Assembly: GCA_021413535.1 (NCBI GenBank)
Contig: JAIOQF010000068.1
Span: 1-8,243, forward strand
Source: Verrucomicrobiota bacterium
GTDB taxonomy: Bacteria > Verrucomicrobiota > Verrucomicrobiia > Verrucomicrobiales > Verrucomicrobiaceae
Length of the DNA: 8,243 nucleotides
Reading direction: 5' to 3'
Shown here: piece by piece, positions 1 to 7,481 of the stretch
How positions within the stretch are numbered: position 1 is the first letter of the stretch
Layout of the letters: every line of letters begins with the position of its first letter
Translations under genes and position numbers: made by a program
Notes under the pieces: model-generated
Told to the model about the DNA's origin: nothing
Seen by the model: only the letters and a program-made list of their open reading frames with translations
The model's database searches: none

Positions 1-1072
1 TGAAGCCAGTTTTCAGATAATTCCCGACCTTAAGAGAGTTAGCCTGCAACTTCTCGCGTTCGATGACTTCAAGGACAGCGCGTCCTTGCGCCGACACCAC
101 CGGATTGCCTCCAAACGTATTGAAGTGAATACGCGCGGCCAGCACTTTCGCAATCTCCGGTGTGGTGACAACAGCAGCGAGCGGGCAGCCATTGCCAATA
201 CCTTTGGCCATAGTGACGATGTCAGGAATGACACCCTGCGTTTCAAATCCCCAGAAATGCGTGCCAGTGCGACCAAAACCGGCCTGCACTTCATCCGCGA
301 TGCACAACCCTCCAGCAGCGCGCACATGCTCGTAGGCACGTTGTAAATAGCCATCGGGAAAAACCACCGAACCGCCCACTCCTTGGATGGACTCGGCAAA
401 GAAACCAGCAATTTGTCCGGGAGTGCCGAACTGAATGAGGTTCTTCACGTCGTCAGCATACTTGCGACCTGCATCGGGATCATCCGCACCGTAAGGCCCG
501 CGGTAGGTGTCGGGCATCAGCGCATGCTGCACGCCGAACCCGCCCGGCACATTAAACTTCCACGTGTGGTGCGAAGTGAGCCCCATCGTGGACTGGCTTC
601 CGCCGTGGTAAGAATTGCGCAGAGCAATGACATCATAATTGCCGGTGTAAGCCCGGGCCATCAAGAGCGCGAGATCATTGGCTTCCGATCCTGAATTAAC
701 AAAATAGACCACCTTGAGTTCACCAGGCATCTTCGCCGCCAGGTCTCGAGCGTAGAGCGCAATGTTCGGGTTCAAATAAATCGTGGTGGTATGCTGGATC
801 AGCTCGTTTTGCGCGTGCGCCGCAGCCACGACGTGCGGATGACAATGCCCCACGCTCACCGTCACGATGCCGCCGATGCCGTCCAGATAGCGCCGTCCCT
901 TTTCATCATACAAATATTGTCCCCTGCCCTCCACGATCATAACCGGCTTCTTGTAGTAATGAAATAGCGCGGGATTGAGAAACTGTTTGCGCAGGGCGAG
1001 CACCTCTTCAGCAGAAGGGCCAGTGTAAGCTGCTGGAGTATGAGTTGTTGGCGGCAGAGTTGGAGTGTTCAT
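1..1072 (-). CDS. AGXT2-like class III aminotransferase (beta-alanine / beta-aminoisobutyrate : pyruvate or glyoxylate), 3' end cut off
   Basis: This is a PLP-dependent class III aminotransferase. It probably moves the amino group of beta-alanine or 3-aminoisobutyrate to pyruvate or glyoxylate, giving malonate or methylmalonate semialdehyde in the cytoplasm. From ATG at 1072 I read 357 residues before the window ends. Visible motifs are GIVTVSVGHCHP (68-79), the PLP-phosphate loop SGSEAN (127-132), YHG (155-157), the DEVQ cofactor aspartate (D260) and TMAKGIGNG with the Schiff-base lysine K290. HFNTFGGNP (316-324) follows. The family is usually about 430-450 residues, so roughly the last 80 are missing because of the window edge. 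As I recall the family, these motifs match animal AGXT2 and its plant relatives more closely than ornithine or GABA transaminases. It lies 22 bases after the NCS1 transporter stop and is probably the last visible operon gene. Its start has no Shine-Dalgarno sequence. Class and fold are certain; substrate is inferred from motifs and context. Confidence 0.9.
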   Translation of the reverse strand, partial: MNTPTLPPTTHTPAAYTGPSAEEVLALRKQFLNPALFHYYKKPVMIVEGRGQYLYDEKGRRYLDGIGGIVTVSVGHCHPHVVAAAHAQNELIQHTTTIYLNPNIALYARDLAAKMPGELKVVYFVNSGSEANDLALLMARAYTGNYDVIALRNSYHGGSQSTMGLTSHHTWKFNVPGGFGVQHALMPDTYRGPYGADDPDAGRKYADDVKNLIQFGTPGQIAGFFAESIQGVGGSVVFPDGYLQRAYEHVRAAGGLCIADEVQAGFGRTGTHFWGFETQGVIPDIVTMAKGIGNGCPLAAVVTTPEIAKVLAARIHFNTFGGNPVVSAQGRAVLEVIEREKLQANSLKVGNYLKTGF

Positions 1073-1094
1073 AAATTATGAATGCGGGTCATAT

Positions 1095-2612
1095 TCAATG
1101 ACTATTCTTAGCAGGTAAAAACAACTTTCGTCCGGCCAGATAAACCACGAACGCTAGACCGAAGCCGATAAACCATGAGTAATCGAACAGGCTCACGAGC
1201 GCTGGCGAAACTTGGTTCACGTCAAGTTGCTTAACATGGACAAGAAATCCCGGCAGACTTGGCAGCGCTCCCAGCAGCAACGCCACAATCGCAAGCATGC
1301 TGATGCCGCCCGAGTAACGGTATTCACCATTGGGATCGTAAAGCGCGGACAAGTTCAGTTTCCGCCGGCGGATGACGAAGTAGTCGGCGATCAAAATGCC
1401 GGCGATCGGACCGAGTAGCGCACTGTAACCACCAAGCCAGTCGAAAATGTAACTCTTGGGATTTGCCAGCAATTTCCAGGGCATCATCAACACGCCGATC
1501 ACACCGGTAAGATAGCCGCCCATGCGGAAGGAAATCTTTCTGGGCGCGAGGTGTGCGAAATCATTCGCGGGACTGACGACATTCGCCGCGATGTTTGTCG
1601 CCAGAGTCGCTATGCAGAGCGAAATCATGGCAACAACCAACACGACGGGATTCTTGAAACGTGTCAGGACGTCCACCGGATTCCAGATGGTCTCGCCATA
1701 GATGATGCTTGTGGCTGACGTGACCGCAACGCCGATAAACGCATAAAGCGCCATCGTGAGCGGCAAGCCGAGCGCCTGGCCAACAATCTGATCGCGCTGT
1801 GTTTTGGCATAACGGGAAAAATCCGGAATATTCAAGGACAGCGTTGCCCAAAAGCCGACCATGCCGGTGAGTGATGGGAAGAAATAGACCCAAAATTGCC
1901 CTGCCTTTGGCTGACCTGCATCGAATGCCGATGGCTGCGAAAGGATTGGCCCGAAGCCGCCTGCCTTGCTCCACGCCCAGTAGAGTAGCGACAAACCGAG
2001 CACGATGAGTAATGGCGCTTTGATATTCAGCAGGAAGCGGATGGTATCAATCCCGCGATAAATGACAAACATGTTAATGCCCCAGAAAAACAGAAAGCAG
2101 AGTAGTTGCGCTGCGGAGATGTCCAGCACTGGCAGCAGATTGCCTCCCGCGAGCGAAGGGATAAACACCGAGAGGATTTTGTAGATGGCATCGCCTCCGA
2201 TCCACGTCTGAATGCCGAACCAACCGCATGCCACCAGCGCGCGGAGAATTGCCGGAACATTAGCGCCGACCGTGCCGAATGACGCGCGGCAATAAACTGG
2301 AAACGGGATTCCATAGCGCGTCCCGGCGTGCGCATTCAGAATCATTGGAATGAGCACGATTACGTTTGCCAAAAAGATCGTGCCAATAGCTTGCGACCAA
2401 TTCATCCCGATCTTGGGATCAATCAATCCCGACGCGAGCATATAAGTAGGGATGCACGCGGACATGGAAATCCAGAGCGCCGCGAAACTCAACATGCCCC
2501 ACTTGCGCTTCGATGGCGACACTGGCGCAAGGTCATCATTATAGAGACTGCTCTGCGCTATGTCGGCTTCAACATCGGGAGCATTATGAGCGAGACCGGA
2601 ATCAGTGGTCAT
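1095..2612 (-). CDS. NCS1-family nucleobase/hydantoin/allantoin:cation symporter
   Basis: This 505-residue inner-membrane protein belongs to the nucleobase-cation-symport-1 family, whose members import uracil, cytosine, allantoin or hydantoins with Na+ or H+. The N-terminal signature LYNDDLAP (23-30) precedes about twelve hydrophobic segments. Other hallmarks are HAGTRYGIPFPV (95-106), GWFGIQTWIGG (130-140), FWATLSLNIPDFSRYAK (254-270) and TNIAANVVSPANDF (339-352). By motif alignment from memory, W131, Q135, W255 and N344 correspond to Mhp1 residues W117, Q121, W220 and N318, which contact hydantoin. Length is normal for the family. It resembles the allantoin/hydantoin/uracil branch, as in B. 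subtilis PucI, more than cytosine permeases. It starts 14 bases after the prpC stop. Lying in an operon with a dihydropyrimidinase, it most likely imports a pyrimidine, dihydropyrimidine or cyclic ureide. The exact substrate cannot be read from sequence. Confidence 0.92.
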   Translation of the reverse strand: MTTDSGLAHNAPDVEADIAQSSLYNDDLAPVSPSKRKWGMLSFAALWISMSACIPTYMLASGLIDPKIGMNWSQAIGTIFLANVIVLIPMILNAHAGTRYGIPFPVYCRASFGTVGANVPAILRALVACGWFGIQTWIGGDAIYKILSVFIPSLAGGNLLPVLDISAAQLLCFLFFWGINMFVIYRGIDTIRFLLNIKAPLLIVLGLSLLYWAWSKAGGFGPILSQPSAFDAGQPKAGQFWVYFFPSLTGMVGFWATLSLNIPDFSRYAKTQRDQIVGQALGLPLTMALYAFIGVAVTSATSIIYGETIWNPVDVLTRFKNPVVLVVAMISLCIATLATNIAANVVSPANDFAHLAPRKISFRMGGYLTGVIGVLMMPWKLLANPKSYIFDWLGGYSALLGPIAGILIADYFVIRRRKLNLSALYDPNGEYRYSGGISMLAIVALLLGALPSLPGFLVHVKQLDVNQVSPALVSLFDYSWFIGFGLAFVVYLAGRKLFLPAKNSH

Positions 2613-2626
2613 GATTTGGATTGCGG

Positions 2627-3763
2627 TTATCCGCGTTGTTTAAGCGGCACCACCCGCCGCTCACCTATGCCATTATATTGCGAGAGCGGACGGATGAGCC
2701 TGTTGTTCGCCTGCTGTTCCATGATGTGCGCCGTCCATCCGGTGATACGCGACATCACGAAGAACGGAGTAAACATGTCGATGTCGAAACCCATCATGTA
2801 ATAGGCGGGACCGGAAGGAAAATCGAGGTTCGGATGGATGTTCTTCTGCTCGATCATGGTCGCAGCCAGAATATCCGATATCTCCAGCCATTTCTTGTTG
2901 CCAGTGAAGTCGGCCATCTGGTGCATGTATTTGGTCATGGTCGGCACGCGCGAATCACCGTTCTTGTAAACCCGATGACCGAAGCCCATAACGACCCGCT
3001 TTTCACGCAGCGTCGTCAGCATCCATTCCTTCGCGTGCGTCGGGTCGCCAACTTCCAGCAGCAGGTGCATCACCGCCTCGTTGGCGCCGCCATGTAACGG
3101 CCCTTTGAGTGACCCGATGCCGCCGACCACACCACTGTAGATATCCGACAAACTCGATACGATCACGCGTGTGGTGAACGTGGACGCATTGAATCCGTGC
3201 TCCGCGTAAAGCACCATCGACACATCAAAGGCCTTGATGACCTCCGGCGCGGGCACCTTGCCGAAAATCATGTGAAAGAAGTTTTCCGAAAAGCCGATAT
3301 CCTGGCGCGGGGGGATAAACTCCTGCCCTTTGCGCAGTCGATAAAAGGCCGCGACCATCGCTGGAATTTTAGCAAGCATGGCGACGGAGCGCTTCAAATT
3401 CGCCTCCGCATCTATTTTGTCCATTTCGAGATCTTCCGTGCCAAGAAAACTCACCCCCGTGCGCAAAGCGTCCATCGGATGAGCGGTGCGCGGAATTTTC
3501 CGGATGACCGCAAGCAGGTCATCGCTAATGCCGCGCTGGCTGCGCTCAACAGCCTGAAACTCGGCGTGCTGCCTCGCATCCGGCAGTTCGCCGTGCCAAA
3601 TGAGCCAGGCCACCTCCTCAAAGCTACAAAGTTCCACCAACTCCTGCACCGGGTAGCCGTGATACACCAGCGAGTTGATTTCCGGCATGACCTTGGAAAT
3701 CCGGGTCGTGTCCACAACGACGCCGTCCAGGCCGCGATGAATGACTGCTTCTTCCGCACTCAT
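2627..3763 (-). CDS. prpC: 2-methylcitrate synthase (citrate synthase family, PrpC-type)
   Basis: This 378-residue citrate-synthase-fold enzyme probably condenses propionyl-CoA with oxaloacetate to 2-methylcitrate, the first step of the methylcitrate cycle. It opens with RGLDGVVVDTTRIS (10-23) and HGYPVQELVE (35-44), typical of the short bacterial methylcitrate/citrate synthases that lack the N-terminal domain of large Gram-negative GltA. HPMDALRTGVS (95-105) is also typical of PrpC. The catalytic residues are all present: H224 in GPLHGG, H263 in GFGHRVYK and D314 in NLDFPSG. Substrate-binding H189 (AEHGFN), R339 and R355 are also present. Length is normal, against about 375-390 for the family. 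It begins 2 bases after the prpB stop and ends 14 bases before the transporter. Citrate and methylcitrate synthases of this type overlap in specificity. The PrpC call rests on motifs plus linkage to prpD and prpB. Confidence 0.9.
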   Translation of the reverse strand: MSAEEAVIHRGLDGVVVDTTRISKVMPEINSLVYHGYPVQELVELCSFEEVAWLIWHGELPDARQHAEFQAVERSQRGISDDLLAVIRKIPRTAHPMDALRTGVSFLGTEDLEMDKIDAEANLKRSVAMLAKIPAMVAAFYRLRKGQEFIPPRQDIGFSENFFHMIFGKVPAPEVIKAFDVSMVLYAEHGFNASTFTTRVIVSSLSDIYSGVVGGIGSLKGPLHGGANEAVMHLLLEVGDPTHAKEWMLTTLREKRVVMGFGHRVYKNGDSRVPTMTKYMHQMADFTGNKKWLEISDILAATMIEQKNIHPNLDFPSGPAYYMMGFDIDMFTPFFVMSRITGWTAHIMEQQANNRLIRPLSQYNGIGERRVVPLKQRG

Positions 3764-3765
3764 AA

Positions 3766-4581
3766 TTAGAAATCAAAAACGTCCCTGTCGAACTGCTGAT
3801 AATCATCGTAGCGCAGCAGCTCATACAGCGCCGCGCGCGTCTGCATCTGGTCGAGCAGCTGTTCCTGGCTGCCTTCCTGCTTTAAAACCGCAAGGCCGTC
3901 CTCCACCGCCCTCATCGCCAGACGCTTGCCGAACTCCGTCATGTTCGCTAGCAGCGGCACACTTATGGCCTTGCGAAATTTTTCAAACTCACTTTCATCA
4001 GCCAGCGCCTCGGGAAAGATCATGTCCGCGCCCGCCTCCACATAGGCCTTAGCGCGGGCGATGGCACCGTCCACACCCTCGGAAGCGCGGGCATCGGTGC
4101 GGGCAATCACGACAAAGTCCGGATCGCGCCTCGCCGACACGGCAGCGCGTATTTTTTTTACCATGTCGGCAGCAGGCACGAGAATCTTTCCATCGAGATG
4201 GCCGCATCGCTTTGGATTCTGCTGATCCTCAAAATGACAGCCGCACAGGCCGAATTCCTCAAGTTCCTGAACGGTGCGGGCGGCGTTCATCGGTTCGCCA
4301 AAACCCGTGTCAGCATCGATGATCGCAGGAAGTTCCGTGGCCCGGGCAATGGCTCGGCCGCGTTGCGCGACCTCAGTGAGTGTGGTTAACCCCACGTCAG
4401 GCAGACCAAGATCGTTGGCCAGCACTGCACCTGAAATATAAACGCCCTCAAATTTCTGCCGCTGGATGAGCATCGCAACCAACGGGGAAAAAGCGCCCGG
4501 AAGCCGCAAGAGTTTGCCCGATCGTAACGCGGCCCTGAATTCGGCTCTTTTCAAAGCGGGTGTCTTTTGGGCAAAGAGCAT
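3766..4581 (-). CDS. prpB: 2-methylisocitrate lyase (PrpB-type) with an apparent internal deletion
   Basis: PrpB enzymes are isocitrate-lyase/PEP-mutase superfamily TIM barrels that split 2-methylisocitrate into pyruvate and succinate. This 271-residue copy keeps YIS (48-50), D62 in LGLPD, the metal-site pair D89/D91 (DADTGFG), E118, the signature KRCGH (124-128) with catalytic C126, R161, E191 in FPEAL and N213 in LANMTEFG. After FGK (217-219) the sequence goes straight to RLAMRAVEDGL. Family members, including E. coli PrpB (296 residues), have about 24 more residues there, of the form TP..(T/S)..E(F/L)..(M/V)..YP(V/L)(T/S), covering the last barrel strand. The tail QMQTRAALYELLRYDDY (245-261) is normal, so the loss is in frame and clean. 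The gene lies 2 bases after prpD and 2 bases before prpC. Family assignment is firm; activity of this product is doubtful unless the gap is an assembly error. Confidence 0.92.
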   Translation of the reverse strand: MLFAQKTPALKRAEFRAALRSGKLLRLPGAFSPLVAMLIQRQKFEGVYISGAVLANDLGLPDVGLTTLTEVAQRGRAIARATELPAIIDADTGFGEPMNAARTVQELEEFGLCGCHFEDQQNPKRCGHLDGKILVPAADMVKKIRAAVSARRDPDFVVIARTDARASEGVDGAIARAKAYVEAGADMIFPEALADESEFEKFRKAISVPLLANMTEFGKRLAMRAVEDGLAVLKQEGSQEQLLDQMQTRAALYELLRYDDYQQFDRDVFDF

Positions 4582-4583
4582 AA

Positions 4584-6092
4584 TCAGAATATGCCACGGT
4601 TATCGCGTGCGGCGCAAGACAGATGTCCGGCAGGCAGCACAACGTTTAACACTCCAAGTTCACCAGCCCGCAACTCCGCCAGACGCTCAGCCGCCGCAAG
4701 AAAACGCGTCCTCTCATCCGGCCCAGTCAAATCCCCCGCGATCGTTTCGAACTTGCGGACATAGCCGGCCCGATCAAATGGGCGAGCACCCAACGGATGC
4801 GCATCGGCCAGGGCGATTTCATCAACGAGTTTTCGTCCATCGTCAAAAGTGATCTCCACGCGACCACCGAAAGCTTTTTCAATCGGATTGGCTGAATGAT
4901 AACGACGGGTCCATTCCGAATCCTCAACCGTCTTAATTTTGCGCCAGAGCGCGATAACCTCAGGGTGCTGCGTGACTTCCTGCGAGTAACTTTTCACGTG
5001 ATGCCAGAAACCCGAGTGCAGTGCGGCGGCAAAAATGAACATTAGACTGTGATCGAGCGTTTCGCGACTGGCGTGCGGGTCGTATTTTTGAGGATCTTTC
5101 GCCCCACTGCCGATGACCGCGTGGGTGTGATGGCTGGTGTGGATCATCACCTCGCTGATTGAATGGAAATCAGCAATTTTGCCACGCAGACGGAAGGCCA
5201 GATCAATCCAAGCTTGTGCCTGATACTCGGCCGAATGTTCCTTCGTGTAGGAATCGAGAATTGAACGACATGGTTCGCCAGGCGCGGGTAGCGGCACGTC
5301 ATAACTTGCATCCTTGCCACCCAGCATCCAGGCAATCACACTGTCCTCGCCCTCATAAATTGGGGATGGACTTTTCTCGCCGCGCATCGCGCGATCCACG
5401 GCTTCAATCGCAAGTTTGCCTGCGTGCGCTGGCGCGTAGGCTTTCCAACTGGAAATCTCTCCCTTGCGTGATTGCCGGGTCGAAAAGCCAACATGAACCG
5501 CCTGTTGGATAGCCTGATAAATGGTGTCGATGTCGAGCCCCAGCATCGCACAGATACCGGCGGCGGCAGATGGGCAGAGATGAGCGATATGATCCTTCTT
5601 GTGCTCGTGCAGACAGATCGCGCGCACCAGATCCATTTGAATTTCGTAGGCAACTACAATGCCGCGCAACAACTGGGTGCCACTGCAACCGCATTGTTGG
5701 GCCACGGCGAGCAGCGGAGGGATGTTGTCGCCAGGATGCGAATAATCCGCGGCCAGGAATGTGTCATGCATGTCCAGTTCGCGCACGGCGACGCCATTGC
5801 CCCACGCGGCCCACTCGCATTCGAAACGCTGGTCAGAAGGGACACCGAAAAGGGTCGCTCCACCCTCACGCGGATGGGCCAGCGCTTGCGTGCGTGCGTT
5901 CGCAACCGGTTCCCGATTGATGGCGGCGATGGCTACCGCGGCATTGTCGATGATGCGATTCACCACCATCTCCGCGGCTTCGGGCAGAACGGGCGCGGTA
6001 TCCGTCACCACGGAGGCGAGCTTCCATGCCAGCTGCTCAGTCTTGGGCAGCGGAACTTTTGACGGATAGACTTTGACCCTGTGTGCAATCAT
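4584..6092 (-). CDS. prpD: 2-methylcitrate dehydratase (MmgE/PrpD family)
   Basis: This 502-residue protein belongs to the MmgE/PrpD family, whose characterised members dehydrate 2-methylcitrate to 2-methyl-cis-aconitate without an iron-sulfur cluster. The family signature runs from R104 to P126, reading RELDMHDTFL then AADYSHPGDNIPP. Other conserved stretches are HVGFSTRQSRKGEISSWKAY (200-219), the substrate-side KEHSAEYQAQ (284-293) and DHSLMFIFAAAL (347-358). Length is close to E. coli PrpD (483). The end (about 488-502, GHLSCAARDNRGIF) looks like a short extra tail. The start at 6092 is 6 bases after the dihydropyrimidinase stop. The A-rich run before it ends directly at the ATG, too close to serve as a normal Shine-Dalgarno. 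MmgE/PrpD proteins also act on other tricarboxylates such as iminodisuccinate or cis-aconitate. Adjacency to prpB and prpC makes methylcitrate the best guess. Confidence 0.92.
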   Translation of the reverse strand: MIAHRVKVYPSKVPLPKTEQLAWKLASVVTDTAPVLPEAAEMVVNRIIDNAAVAIAAINREPVANARTQALAHPREGGATLFGVPSDQRFECEWAAWGNGVAVRELDMHDTFLAADYSHPGDNIPPLLAVAQQCGCSGTQLLRGIVVAYEIQMDLVRAICLHEHKKDHIAHLCPSAAAGICAMLGLDIDTIYQAIQQAVHVGFSTRQSRKGEISSWKAYAPAHAGKLAIEAVDRAMRGEKSPSPIYEGEDSVIAWMLGGKDASYDVPLPAPGEPCRSILDSYTKEHSAEYQAQAWIDLAFRLRGKIADFHSISEVMIHTSHHTHAVIGSGAKDPQKYDPHASRETLDHSLMFIFAAALHSGFWHHVKSYSQEVTQHPEVIALWRKIKTVEDSEWTRRYHSANPIEKAFGGRVEITFDDGRKLVDEIALADAHPLGARPFDRAGYVRKFETIAGDLTGPDERTRFLAAAERLAELRAGELGVLNVVLPAGHLSCAARDNRGIF

Positions 6093-6098
6093 CTCTTT

Positions 6099-7481
6099 TT
6101 AGAAATGACTTGGCTTGCGCTGAAGGAACTCCCCACGTCCGACCTTGCCAACAAACTTGCCATCGCGCGCCGCCACCTCGCCGCGCACGGTGACCACACT
6201 GGGTCGACCTTCGATGTTCCAGCCTTCGAACGCGCTGTAGTCAACGTTCATATGCTGCGTCTTCACGGAAATCTTCCCGCGATATTCCGGATCGAACACC
6301 ACCAAGTCCGCATCGGCACCGGGTTGGATCGTGCCTTTGCGCGGGAAGATGTCGAACGTCTTGGCGACCTGCGTGCTGGCGACATTCACAAACGTGTGCA
6401 GGTCGATCTTGCCCGCCTTCACTCCGTAGGTGTAGAGCAGCTTGATTCGTTCTTCGAGCGACGGGATGCCATTGGGAATCTTGGTGAAATCGTTTTTGCC
6501 CATTTCCTTTTGCTTGCGGAAATCGAAGGGCGCATGGTCGGTGGCGACAGTTTGCACGAGACCATTGCGCAGACCATTCCACAGAAACTCCTGATTCCGT
6601 TTATCGCGCAGCGGCGGAGACATGACATATTTCGCGCCCTCGAACTTCGGCTTCTCAGCGTAGGTATTGTCGAGCGTGAGATACTGGATGAGCGTCTCAA
6701 CGCTGACGCGCACACCGCGTTGGCGGGCGGCGACGGCTTCATCGAGCGCATCCTTGCAACTCAAGTGGACGATGTAAGTCGCCGCCCCGGTCTGCTCCGC
6801 AAAAGTCATGAGGTGATGAACGCCCTCAGCTTCGACGCGCGGCGGGCGACTGGGTTCGTGAAATTCCGGGCCAGTCCTGCCCGCGGCAATCAATTCCTTG
6901 CAGCGCTCGCTGACGAGCGATTCGTTCTCGCAATGCGCGGTGACGATGACGCCGAGCTCCTTTGCCAGCTTGAGCGTGCGATAGAGTTCCGTGTCGTCCA
7001 CGCCGAACGCGCCCTTGTAAGCTAGGAAGATCTTGAATGAACTGATGCCGTGCTTCACTATTTCACGGAGTTGTTTCTCCGATTTGTCATCGAACTTCGT
7101 CACGCCCATGTGGAAGCTGAAATCGCAGGCGGATTTCCCCACAGCCTGTGACATCCAGAGTTCAAAGCTCTGCAGCGCGTCGTCCTTGCGCGAGGGGCAG
7201 CACATTTCGATGAGGGTGGTCGTGCCGCCCACGAGCGCAGCCTGACTGCCGGTCACGTAAGTGTCCTTGGAAAACGTGCCCATGAACGGCAGGTAGATAT
7301 GGACATGTGGATCAATGAATCCGGGGAAGACATATTTTCCTTTCGCATCAATCACCATCGCGCCCTTTGGCGGCGCGATATTCCTGTCGATGCGCGTGAT
7401 GGTTTCATCCTCGCACCAGATGTCGGCAACATAGCGTTCGCTCGCCGTGATGATTTCGCCGTTTTTAATGAGAAGTGACAT
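6099..7481 (-). CDS. hydA: Dihydropyrimidinase / D-hydantoinase
   Basis: This 460-residue cytoplasmic cyclic amidohydrolase opens dihydrouracil or dihydrothymine to the N-carbamoyl-beta-amino acid, the second step of reductive pyrimidine breakdown. All residues of the binuclear metal centre are visible: H59 and H61 (DPHVHIYLPF), the lysine expected to be carboxylated K150 (SSFKIFLAYKG), H183 (TAHCEN), H239 (YIVHLSC) and D315 (ATDHAPF). Substrate-backbone residues Y155, S289 (MSPPLR) and N337 (KIPNGIPSLEER) match the D-hydantoinase pattern. The C-terminal part has DADLVVFDP (389-397) and HMNVDYSAFEGW (410-421), typical of dihydropyrimidinase rather than allantoinase or dihydroorotase. Length is normal. 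It follows the 90-base AT-rich gap, so it may be first in its own transcript, and ends 6 bases before prpD. The start at 7481 gives the expected MSLLIKNGEI N-terminus but has no Shine-Dalgarno. Whether hydantoins are also substrates cannot be told. Confidence 0.95.
   Translation of the reverse strand: MSLLIKNGEIITASERYVADIWCEDETITRIDRNIAPPKGAMVIDAKGKYVFPGFIDPHVHIYLPFMGTFSKDTYVTGSQAALVGGTTTLIEMCCPSRKDDALQSFELWMSQAVGKSACDFSFHMGVTKFDDKSEKQLREIVKHGISSFKIFLAYKGAFGVDDTELYRTLKLAKELGVIVTAHCENESLVSERCKELIAAGRTGPEFHEPSRPPRVEAEGVHHLMTFAEQTGAATYIVHLSCKDALDEAVAARQRGVRVSVETLIQYLTLDNTYAEKPKFEGAKYVMSPPLRDKRNQEFLWNGLRNGLVQTVATDHAPFDFRKQKEMGKNDFTKIPNGIPSLEERIKLLYTYGVKAGKIDLHTFVNVASTQVAKTFDIFPRKGTIQPGADADLVVFDPEYRGKISVKTQHMNVDYSAFEGWNIEGRPSVVTVRGEVAARDGKFVGKVGRGEFLQRKPSHF

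Noticed and set aside
2627..3763. Ordinary housekeeping citrate synthase
   Set aside because: It is short, has the HPMDALRTGVS pattern and lies 2 bases from prpB. Methylcitrate synthase is more likely, although citrate synthesis as a side activity is possible.
3197..3769. Open frame of 190 codons on the plus strand opposite prpC
   Set aside because: It is a shadow of prpC, with no recognisable domain and a skewed His/Arg-rich composition.
5472..6062. Open frame of 196 codons on the plus strand opposite prpD
   Set aside because: It overlaps the PrpD signature region on the other strand and has no recognisable motif.
6081..7025. Open frame of 314 codons on the plus strand, antisense to the dihydropyrimidinase gene
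   Set aside because: It resembles no family I know and lies wholly opposite a gene with complete metal-site motifs. Long antisense frames are common opposite GC-rich codons.
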